A DNA stretch of 64,000 nt, from NCBI GenBank assembly GCA_016490735.1, contig JAEMWC010000394.1, positions 402,501 through 466,500 on the forward strand, written 5' to 3'. Shown here piece after piece: positions 32,838 to 42,058 of this stretch. Numbering within the stretch: the stretch's first letter is position 1; the number at the start of each line of letters is the position of its first letter. The translations under genes and the position numbers were made by a program. This DNA comes from Pachyseris speciosa. Its lineage: Eukaryota > Cnidaria > Anthozoa > Scleractinia > Pachyseridae. Below the pieces are notes generated by a model. That model did no database searches. It was not told where the DNA came from and saw nothing but the letters and a program-made list of their open reading frames with translations.

Positions 32838-33800
32838 ATGGGTATATTTAACCACAGAACAGAACATACGAATGTGAAAGGCAAAGATGTAACTGGATTT
32901 AAATTAACAAACGATGGGAACTATGATCTTGAAAACAAACGTTTGACAAATGTAAAACCCGGCGATGATGTTAATCATGTCGTTATTAAATCACAAGTTT
33001 CTGATATTGTCAGAGATAGTTTTTTAGATTTATGGGTTTCTGAATATATTAGATTATACTCAAAATGTGTTTATCAAATCGACAGAGCGAATAATAATTT
33101 TGTAGATATGAATGCAGACAGAAAAGTTGAAACATTATATGATCTCTCAAATGAAGAAAATAATGCAACTCAATCAACTTTAAATTTAAGACCCACTGTT
33201 TGTACCAAGGCTGAGAAACATAATGGACGTTATTTTTTAAAGTTCAATGGATCACAGAGAATGATAAGTCAAATCAATTTAAATAATGATGTTGTTAATA
33301 TTTACATTGTTTATAAATTAAATTCAAATACAGGTGGAAATCCATGGAAAAATGGTCTTTTTGGTCATGATAATGGAGGTTATGATAAGTTTGTCAGCTA
33401 TTACAATGGTTCAAATTTAGTTATAAGTGGTGTTGATCAATCAAATTGTGTATATTTTGGTCCAACAGCATCTATACAAAATTTCACAAAATTAGCAGAT
33501 TATTCCGTAAATGATTTAAGTCAAATTAATGTTTGGCATTGTTTATCTGTTCATTGGGATAACTTATCTTCTCCAAATACAGAAAAAAGTAAAATCTATT
33601 GGAACAAAAAACATGTGGGAAGTTTTACATCTGCTAATAGAACCGGTAGTCAACAAATGACTTTTGGTGATTTCAATCCAAATTCCATCGCACCTTTAGA
33701 TGGTTGTATTATTTTTTTCTGTGTATACTTAGATCTTATATTAGATGAAAAAACAATTTTAGATCATCATCAAATTTTAATGCAAAGATATAATATATGA
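32838..33800 (+). CDS. Fibre protein 2 (shared N-terminus, lectin-like C-terminal domain)
   Basis: 320 residues, preceded by TCTAAATTAATATTATATG. The N-terminal module (MGIFN, then GFKLTNDGNYDLENKRLTNV) is nearly the same as in fibre 1 but lacks the collagen-like run. The C-terminal ~210 residues form a different, beta-rich domain with a concanavalin/laminin-G-like pattern (FLKFNGSQRM, VVNIYIVYKL, IYWNKKHVGSF, GCIIFFCVYL). The shared base and unlike head suggest two alternative spikes attached through the same N-terminal plug. Its stop overlaps the next start in ATGA. Confidence 0.8.
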   Translation: MGIFNHRTEHTNVKGKDVTGFKLTNDGNYDLENKRLTNVKPGDDVNHVVIKSQVSDIVRDSFLDLWVSEYIRLYSKCVYQIDRANNNFVDMNADRKVETLYDLSNEENNATQSTLNLRPTVCTKAEKHNGRYFLKFNGSQRMISQINLNNDVVNIYIVYKLNSNTGGNPWKNGLFGHDNGGYDKFVSYYNGSNLVISGVDQSNCVYFGPTASIQNFTKLADYSVNDLSQINVWHCLSVHWDNLSSPNTEKSKIYWNKKHVGSFTSANRTGSQQMTFGDFNPNSIAPLDGCIIFFCVYLDLILDEKTILDHHQILMQRYNI

Positions 33801-34219
33801 TAGAAGACATAATTAAATACGTTAGCTATCTTTTTAATAAAACCAAACAACAACATATTCATATTGATGACACAATATTGAAATCATGCCTAGTATACCA
33901 ATTTTTGTATTTCAAGCATTTCAAAAGAATACTTCCAATTAACAACGTTTTATATATTCATAATGATATAGGACTTATTGGTCCAGGAAATGGTTGTATT
34001 ACACGATTTTTTGAAAGAACACTTGGTTGGATTCATGTATTACACTCACATAGTATTCTCCACGATGCTTTTGGTCGATTCTATGACCGTTATTCATTAG
34101 ACCGAGGGTACACATATATCACACCCAAGAACCTTACACCAAAATGGATGAAAAGATCTCCATTATGTGGTCAAATCTCTGGATTAATTTATTGCATTTG
34201 CAGAAGAATAATAATATAA
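33797..34219 (+). CDS. Unknown Polinton protein, 140 aa
   Basis: Starts in a 4-bp ATGA overlap with fibre 2, and its stop directly abuts the next ATG, so the three genes look co-transcribed. It has GLIGPGNGCITRFFERT, then WIHVLHSHSILHDAFGRFYDRYSLDRGYTYI, rich in His and aromatic residues. The HD and HxH pairs could bind metal or form a hydrolase site. There are no membrane segments. I do not recognise the family. Confidence 0.65.
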   Translation: MIEDIIKYVSYLFNKTKQQHIHIDDTILKSCLVYQFLYFKHFKRILPINNVLYIHNDIGLIGPGNGCITRFFERTLGWIHVLHSHSILHDAFGRFYDRYSLDRGYTYITPKNLTPKWMKRSPLCGQISGLIYCICRRIII

Positions 34220-34723
34220 ATGATATATATGATAAAACGTCGAAAAAGCATATTCAACTGGAACCATATTTCAGCCAAACTTTCAAAAGAACAAGTTAAT
34301 GAATTGAAATCTTATTATAAAACATACCATAGAAAGTGTTGGGCGTACAAGCGAGCCATGAAAAAGTTCAAAAAAATGAAGTTACTTGGTAATTCACTTT
34401 CTATCATCTTTGCATCTGGAGGTTTGGCGGCTTCTGTTGCTACTGGAGGTGTAGCTCTTGTTGCAATTTCAACATCTGCTGTTCTGATACAAGCATGGAT
34501 GAAACATAAAAATCTCGATTTGAAAATACAACAATGTGTGTATGCATTTCAAACATACCAACATCTGTTAAATTCCATCAAAAATATGTTAAGATCTGGA
34601 GATTACGATTCAAATCATTTACATATAACCATGACCCAAACTGACAATTTTATCTGTGATAACAGTCCAATAGTCGACAAGTTTTTAACGAAATATGACA
34701 AATTTTTTACTTCTGAAGAATAG
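34220..34723 (+). CDS. Unknown membrane-type protein, 167 aa
   Basis: Begins immediately after the preceding stop. The start could be the first ATG or the one four codons later. It has a very basic N-terminal half and a long hydrophobic stretch at about residues 52-90 (LLGNSLSIIFASGGLAASVA, then TGGVALVAISTSAVLI), likely one or two membrane helices or a glycine-rich amphipathic hairpin. A helical tail and an acidic end follow. Its last 17 bp overlap the 3' end of the VLTF3-like gene on the other strand. A lytic or membrane role is speculation. Confidence 0.65.
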   Translation: MIYMIKRRKSIFNWNHISAKLSKEQVNELKSYYKTYHRKCWAYKRAMKKFKKMKLLGNSLSIIFASGGLAASVATGGVALVAISTSAVLIQAWMKHKNLDLKIQQCVYAFQTYQHLLNSIKNMLRSGDYDSNHLHITMTQTDNFICDNSPIVDKFLTKYDKFFTSEE

Positions 34724-35208
34724 ATTTGATTTTATCAAATCTCAACAATAAAATCCTAACCCAATATCGATCATAAAACTCAAGCGTCTTTTTCGATTTA
34801 GTAACAGTCATATTCTCAAAAGGAAGACCAAGCATTAAAAATATTTGCTTAAGGACAAATTTCGTATTTATCATCCTTTTACGATTCTTATTCACTAAAG
34901 GAAGGACTGTGTCTATCTCTTCGAATATTTTTAATATTTTACCACTATCTTTTAGAGAAATTTGAAATCCATTCTTACAACATATACTATTTATCACATT
35001 TTCAATATGGTACTTCCGATGATATACCGATTTCCGTTGTATCCTATACATATTCTCATAAAAGTCAACGTACTCTTTACAATAATCATAACCATGGACG
35101 GAACCACAATTTAGACAAATATTTTCACCATCATCGTTAAACATTTCCAAAAAGGACATGTCAACTCCCCCATATTCTTTAATTCATTGTGAATTACTGA
35201 ATTACAAC
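34707..35208 (-). pseudogene. VLTF3-like late transcription factor, copy 1 (C-terminal part)
   Basis: The 150-codon frame contains the second zinc-knuckle pair (ICLNCGS), then KSVYHRKYHIENVIN and the C-terminal helical segment KFVLKQIFLMLGLPF. This layout matches the poxvirus late transcription factor VLTF3/A1L family found in large DNA viruses. Compared with copy 2 (35823-36058), 58 bp just 5' of codon NDDGEN are deleted. The original start is therefore out of frame and the first zinc-knuckle pair is missing. Sequence upstream to 35208 still matches the original 5' part, then joins a LINE fragment. Confidence 0.7.
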
Positions 35209-35822
35209 TCTTATTTGTTGTGCGAGAAACTCAATGGCTACAACAAACAACGAGCCCAATAATGGACTGCCTTGCCGAACACCTCTCTCAAGAGAAAAGG
35301 GTTCTGACACGTGGCCATTGTTTATAACACAGCTGGAAATGTTATGATAAAAACCATGAATCCACTGGCAAAGTTGGGGCCGGAGTTAAATGCCTTCAGG
35401 CACCTTTGGATGTAATTCCATTCCACAGAGTCAAAAGCTTTCTCAAAATCTAAAAAGACAGTAACTCCTGGGATGTCGTTCTGCCAAGTATATTCCATCA
35501 ACGTTATGCTTTCTCCTATAAACCTTCCTTTTACGTAGCCTGATTGCCCAGGGTGGATTAGGGTTGGTAGCACCTTTTCTAACGGAGGGCAATAGCTTTT
35601 GTTGCGATCTTATAACCTACTACTGTTTATTTAGTAGGGATATGGGTCTCCAGTTCTTTAAATACTGGGTGTCCTTATCTTTCTTTCCTGGGATCAACGA
35701 TACAATCCCAACTCTTTGGGAAATAGATAAATGCCCTTTTTTGAAAGCATAATTGAAACTATTGATAACACAGTCACTTATGATGTCCCAGAAAGCACAA
35801 TAAAATTCTTTTGTTAGCCCAT
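35209..35822 (-). mobile_element. LINE reverse-transcriptase fragment captured in the Polinton
   Basis: About 610 bp, almost identical and in the same orientation as parts of the LINE at 37952-38007 plus 39523-40088. It encodes RT motifs (NWRPISLLN, PGQSGYVKGRFIGESI, FLDFEKAFDSVEW, RGVRQGSP). Unlike the LINE copy it lacks the tRNA-repeat insertion, so it was copied before that insertion or from another LINE. It is flanked by the two partial VLTF3 copies, with no poly(A) and only about 2-3 bp of shared sequence at each junction. Confidence 0.85.
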
Positions 35823-36058
35823 CGTTGTATCCTATACATATTCTCATAAAAGTCAACGTACTCTTTACAATAATCATAACCATGGACGGAACCACAATTT
35901 AGACAAATATTTTCACCATCATCGTTAAACATTTCCTGATTACTACAGCATGACACTACCACACTACTAACAACTTCTGCCAATTGCTGATCACAAAAAG
36001 GACATGTCAACTCCCCCATATTCTTTAATTCATTGTGAATTACTGAATTACAACTCAT
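35823..36058 (-). pseudogene. VLTF3-like late transcription factor, copy 2 (N-terminal part)
   Basis: The ATG at 36058 opens the frame MSCNSVIHNELKNMG, then LTCPFCDQQLAE (first zinc knuckle), SCCSNQ and ICLNCGS (second knuckle). It runs to the point where copy 1 continues (RIQR), but here enters the LINE fragment. With copy 1 it shows that a once-intact ~210-codon gene was split by a duplication of about 170-235 bp and an insertion. The leader (CAAATAATAGTATAGAATG) has no TCTAA box. Confidence 0.7.
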
Positions 36059-36135
36059 TCTATACTATTATTTGAGATATTATTTTCATGTTACTTTAAC
36101 ATGACTCATTTGTATGACATCATCGACTTCCAGTG

Positions 36136-36415
36136 TTTCCGAGAAAGTCACGCTTGGTGATTTTTCCGAGAATGTCACGCATTTTAAAAAATATATAGAT
36201 TACAAAAATACGAGATCAAAATACGAGACCAGAATACGAGACCAGAATACGAGACCAGAATACGAGACCAGAATACGAGATCAAAATACGAGATCAAAAT
36301 ACGAGATCAAAATACGATATCAAAAGTTGGAAACCATTATATGGAAAGTAGTGTAGTTGTTGGGTTGGTTTGAGATCATTAAAAATGATCTGGAACCCCC
36401 AACTACTATACTACT
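36136..36415 (-). repeat. Polinton right terminal inverted repeat
   Basis: 280 bp, the inverted partner of 18433-18713. It has the same organisation: two CGTGAC(A/T)TTCTCGGAAA repeats, nine 13-bp units (about 36206-36322) and a terminal foldback whose inner stem AGATCATT/AATGATCT is perfect here. The direct flank is TATTTG, the right copy of the target duplication. Confidence 0.95.
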
Positions 36416-38141
36416 TATTTGTTTATCATAAACGAGGGAAGCAAATTCATTAAAGACATATAATTTACTGTTAAGGGCATTAATTTACACTGTATGTGTA
36501 CATTACACTGTAGAAAATACTTTCCAATAATAACTAAGTGATTGAGGGCTAAACAGAATGTCAAATCTTTATTTATTGTATAATGCCAAAGAGGATTTAT
36601 TTTTTTGAAAAGGAAAGTCTTGAGTGAACAACGCGTGAGGACCAATCAATGAATTTCTTCCAAAACGAAATGGCTTGTGCGCATTCAGTGAATAAATGAA
36701 TAATAGTGTGACCAGCTTGACAAAAAGGACAGCGTGGAGAGAGTCTTCTTTCTTCATTTTGAACAGTAAGCTCTTTGTACATAGAATGTCATGAATAATA
36801 ATTATTATTTTACACTGAGAAACATTGATAGCTTCACTTCCTTCGTTGCTTTGAAGGCAGAAGATACAACTAGCCTAGGTGATCGTTTTGGTAACCTAGA
36901 GTTAGGTGTCTTTTTCACAAGTTGGTGGAGGGGAACATTAAAGAGACAGCAGTTAGGTGTACAATTTTTTACACGTCATCATTTGTTATAGTTTGATTTG
37001 TGCTGTGAAACTTTGGTCACATGCACTACAAATAATTTTTTTCCAACTTTGTGGGATAGAGTTATCTAGACCAAAGTATTGCAAAAATATTTACAATTTA
37101 CATTAAAATTATTGAGAAAAGTGTTAAAGGTCAAGAAACAATTTTGCTGGGTGTCAAAGATATATATATCTTTAATCTTCAGAATTCCTGACTGATGCCA
37201 CTGCAGAAAGTACATTGATTTCCCCTCTGAAGTAATAAACTTATTATTCCAAAGAATTTGTTCAAGGACTTCACATCTGCTCTTTGGATTGGAAGCTATC
37301 TTGCCAGAATGTGATTATTTCACGATAGAATTCAGGAAGTTGACTACTTAAGTTGAGCTGATCTACATCACAGTTGCATGTGAAAAGCTTCAGCCCTGAG
37401 ACCAACATAAGCAAGAAGAGACTTTGGGATGAGTTGCCAAGGAGCACCAGAATCTGAGTAATTTGACCCAATTTAGCTGTAAAGCTTTATTAAACAAAGA
37501 AAAGTGTGTTGAGAATTTTATTTTAGGCAGTTTTTGGTTCCATTATAAAATCTAAGGCTATTTTATTTACTTTGTCGGCAAAATTATCAGTTTAGGCGTC
37601 TAGAGCTATTGTACTACAGATAAAATAATATGATTTTTGAAAGAGCAAGAGATTTCACTTAGTTGATTTTGCCGTAAACAGAGATGTCCCCCTGAGACCA
37701 TATATTTAATTTTTTCACAGTTGTAGGAAAAGTGTACGCCTAGTACATAAATTGGTTTATCGCTGAGTGATAAGTCAAAAATTGCGTCTTTCCTGTGATG
37801 CCAAGAGCCGACCATAAGTTATTTGAAAAGGTTAAACACTGATTCACTGTCCTTCAAAATTACTGAGGTATATTCTGCGTATTGAGCTAATTTCACCTCT
37901 TGAGAACCATCATGTCCAATTTTGATTCCTTTGATTAAAACTGGGCACCTTATTTGTTGTGCGAGAAACTCAATGGCTACAACAAACAACGAGCCCAATA
38001 ATGGACTAGTAGAAATAGAGGAACAGAGAATTAACTCTGAAGTGTAAATTAAAGTGCTACTTAAACCCATGAATAACCCGCTGGGCGTTAGCCCTGGAAA
38101 AGGGAAACAGGGAACCACACGAGGCAAAGAAAAAATCTTTT

Positions 38142-38214
38142 GACCTCGGTGGGAATCGAACCCACGACCTCCGGATTAGATCTACCGTTACTCTGCCGAC
38201 TGAGCTACAAGGTC
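38142..38214 (-). tRNA. tRNA-like sequence, array unit 1
   Basis: 73 nt with a 7-bp acceptor stem (GACCTTG/CGAGGTC), D arm GCTC...GAGT and T arm GTGGG-TTCGATT-CCCAC; the A- and B-box promoters are intact. The anticodon arm cannot form a proper 5-bp stem and lacks U33 (loop near GATCTAA), so it is probably tRNA-derived (Arg-like TCT at best) and not a working tRNA. Confidence 0.5.
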
Positions 38215-38439
38215 GTACAGAGAAAGTCGGGGACGATTTTAGATGGTGAATCGCGGCAAGGAGAAAGTAAGGGTACATATGAATGTTGTGCCGCGTAGCA
38301 CTAGGAACACAAATAGTGGAACAGAGAATTAACTCTGAAGTGTAAATTAAAGTGCTACTTAAACCCATGAATAACCCGCTGGGCGTTAGCCCTGGAAAAG
38401 GGAAACAGGGAACCACACGAGGCAAAGAAAAAATCTTTT

Positions 38440-38512
38440 GACCTCGGTGGGAATCGAACCCACGACCTCCGGATTAGATCTACCGTTACTCTGCCGACTG
38501 AGCTACAAGGTC
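38440..38512 (-). tRNA. tRNA-like sequence, array unit 2
   Basis: Identical in sequence to unit 1 of the array, 298 bp further on, with the same defective anticodon arm. Confidence 0.5.
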
Positions 38513-38737
38513 GTACAGAGAAAGTCGGGGACGATTTTAGATGGTGAATCGCGGCAAGGAGAAAGTAAGGGTACATATGAATGTTGTGCCGCGTAGCACT
38601 AGGAACACAAATAGTGGAACAGAGAATTAACTCTGAAGTGTAAATTAAAGTGCTACTTAAACCCATGAATAACCCGCTGGGCGTTAGCCCTGGTAAAGGG
38701 AAACAGGGAACCACACGAGGCAAAGAAAAAATCTTTT

Positions 38738-38810
38738 GACCTCGGTGGGAATCGAACCCACGACCTCCGGATTAGATCTACCGTTACTCTGCCGACTGAG
38801 CTACAAGGTC
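38738..38810 (-). tRNA. tRNA-like sequence, array unit 3
   Basis: Third direct copy of the 73-nt tRNA-like sequence. Confidence 0.5.
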
Positions 38811-39035
38811 GTACAGAGAAAGTCGGGGACGATTTTAGATGGTGAATCGCGGCAAGGAGAAAGTAAGGGTACATATGAATGTTGTGCCGCGTAGCACTAG
38901 GAACACAAATAGTGGAACAGAGAATTAACTCTGAAGTGTAAATTAAAGTGCTACTTAAACCCATGAATAACCCGCTGGGCGTTAGCCCTGGTAAAGGGAA
39001 ACAGGGAACCACACGAGGCAAAGAAAAAATCTTTT

Positions 39036-39108
39036 GACCTCGGTGGGAATCGAACCCACGACCTCCGGATTAGATCTACCGTTACTCTGCCGACTGAGCT
39101 ACAAGGTC
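39036..39108 (-). tRNA. tRNA-like sequence, array unit 4
   Basis: Fourth direct copy of the 73-nt tRNA-like sequence. Confidence 0.5.
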
Positions 39109-39289
39109 GTACAGAGAAAGTCGGGGACGATTTTAGATGGTGAATCGCGGCAAGGAGAAAGTAAGGGTACATATGAATGTTGTGCTCCTATTTGTGTTCC
39201 TAGTGCTACGCGGCACAACATTCATATGTACCCTTACTTTCTCCTTGCCGCGATTCACCATCTAAAATCGTCCCCGACTTTCTCTGTAC

Positions 39290-39362
39290 GACCTTGTAGC
39301 TCAGTCGGCAGAGTAACGGTAGATCTAATCCGGAGGTCGTGGGTTCGATTCCCACCGAGGTC
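39290..39362 (+). tRNA. tRNA-like sequence, inverted unit 5
   Basis: The same 73-nt sequence on the plus strand, in the inverted fifth unit. Units 4 and 5 form a large palindrome around 39183. Confidence 0.5.
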
Positions 39363-40390
39363 AAAAGATTTTTTCTTTGCCTCGTGTGGTTCCCTGTTTC
39401 CCTTTACCTGGGCTAACGCCCAGCGGGTTATTCATGGGTTTAAGTAGCACTTTAATTTACACTTCAGAGTTAATTCTCTATTTGTGTTCCTAGTGCTACG
39501 CGGCACAACATTCATATGTACCAATAATGGACTGCCTTGCCGAACACCTCTCTCAAGAGAAAAGGGTTCTGACACGTGGCCATTGTTTATAACACAGCTG
39601 GAAATGTTATGATAAAAACCATGAATCCACTGGCAAAGTTGGGGGCCGGAGTTAACTGCCTTCAGGCACCTTTGGATGTAATTCCATTCCACAGAGTCAA
39701 AAGCTTTCTCAAAATCTAAAAAGACAGTAACTCCTGGGATGTCGTTCTGCCAAGTATATTCCATCAACGTTATGCTTTCTCCTATAAACCTTCCTTTTAC
39801 GTAGCCTGATTGCCCAGGGTGGATTAGGGTTGGTAGCATCTTTTCTAACGGAGGGCAATAGCTTTTGTTGCGATCTTATAACCTACTACTGTTTATTTAG
39901 TAGGGATATGGGTCTCCAGTTCTTTAAATACTGGGTGTCCTTATCTTTCTTTCCTGGGATCAACGATACAATCCCAACTCTTTGGGAAATAGATAAATGC
40001 CCTTTTTTGAAAGCATAATTGAAACTATTGATAACACAGTCACTTATGATGTCCCAGAAAGCACAATAAAATTCTTTTGTTAGCCCATCGGAGCCAGGAG
40101 ATTATAATTTATTTGTTATTTTGTTGTGTAGCTTCAGCTTTTGTGCATTCTGTCAGTGTCAACTCTCCCTCCCATGTGCTAGCCATCTCATCAGTTAGTC
40201 TAAAATCTACAACAAAAAGTCTCTTAATTCATCGCAGTCAGGGTCTACATAGTTGTTTTAAAAAGTTTTGCTCTTCATTAAGAATTTCTTTTGGATTATT
40301 GATCTGGGTGCCATTGATGTTAATTAGAGATGTTACGTGTTTTCATTTATACACAATTGAGTTGAGTCTTAGAAGTTGAAGAAATATTTA

Positions 40391-42058
40391 CTTTTTTTCC
40401 TCATGTTCGTACCAGCATAGAATTATACAAAATTAACCTAGCTATGCCTTTTTTACCTTTTTCTATGCAGTATCCACTTGACAGGTTTATACAAAAGGTT
40501 AAATTTCATTCCATTTGATTGGTCTCTTAAGAATGCGTGACATGTTAGGGATGTCATGCAGTGTGTAGGGGCCTGGGGGACTAGACTGGTTTTGCAAATC
40601 ATGGTTTTTCTTGCTTTCCCTCCCTTACCCCCTACCTCTCACTTTGTCACTCATCCCAGATACTCCACTATTCTCCACACTTTTCCGGATTTACCGGCTT
40701 CGAATCTCGCGCTTGAAAAACACAAATTACCGCCGGCAGGCAGGCTATAAGCTGACTGTGACTTCTATTTACACTGAAACCCTGAGAACAATTCGAAATA
40801 AATGTCTTCTATTCTCACTTTATGCCATTCTGGCCTCTTACGTTGTCTCGTTCAGCTTAGAACCATTAATTTTATATGGGAAAATTTGGAACCAATCAAT
40901 CAATCTGTGGTGATAATTATATCAATCAGCCACAACCGATACTTCTAACGAACCGAATAGCGGTAAAAATGGTATTCTCGCCACCTAAGCCGTCCTACCT
41001 TCACTCCACTGCCTCTTGTCAACTTCTGGCGGGTCTAGGTGCAATGCGATCGATTTTTTACTGAAGATCGCGTAATACATAAGGAGGCCTGAAGATAGAG
41101 GTGTCACGAGAGCCAACCCTCGTTGTGCGAAAGCCAATAAATTCCCAAGAAAGGTAGGCATCCACTTCGAATCACCAGTAATAGTCCCGTAGATTAATTT
41201 CATCTTTTTTTGTGTGTTAATTTATCTGCAAATTCAACCGAAAGGACTGGAGAATCGTTCGCTTCCCACCTTTTCAAAGGCTGGCTTAGTGACCACGGCT
41301 GCTCAACAAAAGGGTACTTACACGGGAGAGGGATGGTCAATTTTGTCTTGAAAATACCGAAGATACGTGTCTCGGTCAGTTTGAAACCCCTCAAGCAGTT
41401 TAAGGCCTGGGTCAGGGGGCGTTTACTAGAGAAAACGGTTTTTTGCGATATAACTGCCCAGGGGAATGACACTGAAACGAAATTCGGCACATGAGTAGTT
41501 CTCATCATCCTTAACATTTTGACGTGCAATAAACGTTATCTTAGATCACGTGGCGTGTCACGTGACCATTTCTTTGAAATCATCACTTATTTGAGGAGTA
41601 GGTGACTTTTGTGGGCTATAATATCGAATAAAAACGCTTTTCTTATGCGTATTAATTATTTCCAGCGTCACACGTTTGGAGTGACCGTCCATCGTTCTCA
41701 ACAAAAAAATTGTGAGGGCAAAGGTCATTTTTCTTCCCAGAATTCAACCTTTAGCTGTTGATAATTTAAAAACTAAAACTCGTGAGCAATCACTCCAAGC
41801 GTAGAAAGTTAGATATGTTGGATTTATATTAAAAACGCTGACTTATTTATCTGTAAACTTAAAATCCGCCACCGCATCGCCGATTTAAGACTTTTCCAAA
41901 TTTTGATCACGTGACTGATCACGTGATCAAATTTATACGTTAAGGCAAACAAGGACAACAAGATTTATCTTCAGGGAAAGTTTCATCCAGTTCTAGGCAA
42001 TCTGGAATAAGATATTGGCGATCAACCATATTTATGAACATATTTCTAAACCCAGACC
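40391..42058. other. Stretch without recognised genes
   Basis: No gene or RNA recognised. Short CACGTG and GATCACGTG repeats occur near 41550 and 41910-41930 (TGATCACGTGACTGATCACG), possible transcription-factor sites or remnants. Open frames are short. Confidence 0.45.

Larger units (their letters stand above)
18433..36415. mobile_element. Polinton/Maverick (adintovirus-like) element
   Basis: A 17,983-bp element bounded by inverted repeats beginning AGTAGTATAGTAGTTGGGG at both ends and by a perfect 6-bp target duplication TATTTG (18427-18432, 36416-36421). The 6-bp duplication, AG...CT termini, protein-primed PolB, retroviral-type integrase, adenovirus-type protease, packaging ATPase and capsid-related genes together define a Polinton. 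Gene order: PolB(-), HNH(+), integrase(-), PLA2(-), zinc-ribbon(-), protease(-), pX-like(-), truncated capsid(-), AT-hook(-), penton-like(-), coiled-coil(-), ATPase(+), fibre 1(+), fibre 2(+), two unknowns(+), VLTF3-like(-). Several genes carry single frameshifts, the major capsid gene is mostly missing and the VLTF3 gene is split, so this copy is defective. PolB and ATPase are open, which suggests a fairly young insertion. Confidence 0.95.
38008..39522. repeat. Array of 298-bp tRNA-containing repeats inserted in the LINE
   Basis: Four direct units with a 298-bp period (tRNA-like parts at 38142, 38440, 38738, 39036) are followed by a fifth unit in inverse orientation (39184-39522). Units are nearly identical. 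The insertion is bounded by an 11-bp direct repeat AATAATGGACT (37997-38007, 39523-39533). The uninterrupted LINE sequence is preserved in the Polinton fragment (35209-35822), which confirms the insertion site. Repeated minus-strand frames of 122 codons here are a by-product of the repeat and not genes. Confidence 0.85.
36416..40390 (-). mobile_element. Tx1/L1-type LINE ORF2, 5' and middle part, degenerate
   Basis: Reading leftward from about 40390: a linker (INGTQINNPKEILNEEQNFL), the RT entry GSDGLTKEFYCAFWD, NWRPISLLN, motif A FLDFEKAFDSVEW and RGVRQGSPLL. Then come LGSLFVVAIEFLAQQI, the catalytic region reading QYAEYTSV where YADD is expected, KPIYVLGVHFSYN, LPEFYREIITFWQ, and the zf-RVT finger CPFCQAGHTIIHLFTEC near 36680. 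Many shifts and stops are present. It is interrupted by the tRNA-repeat array (38008-39522) and, at its 3' end, by the Polinton. Confidence 0.85.

Noticed and set aside
38142..39362. CRISPR-like array
   Set aside because: Repeats are 298 bp and contiguous, without unique spacers, in a eukaryotic context.
38057..39447. 122-codon frames repeated four times, plus a 137-codon frame on the other strand
   Set aside because: They read through tRNA-like sequence and its flanks in the 298-bp repeats; no coding function is plausible.
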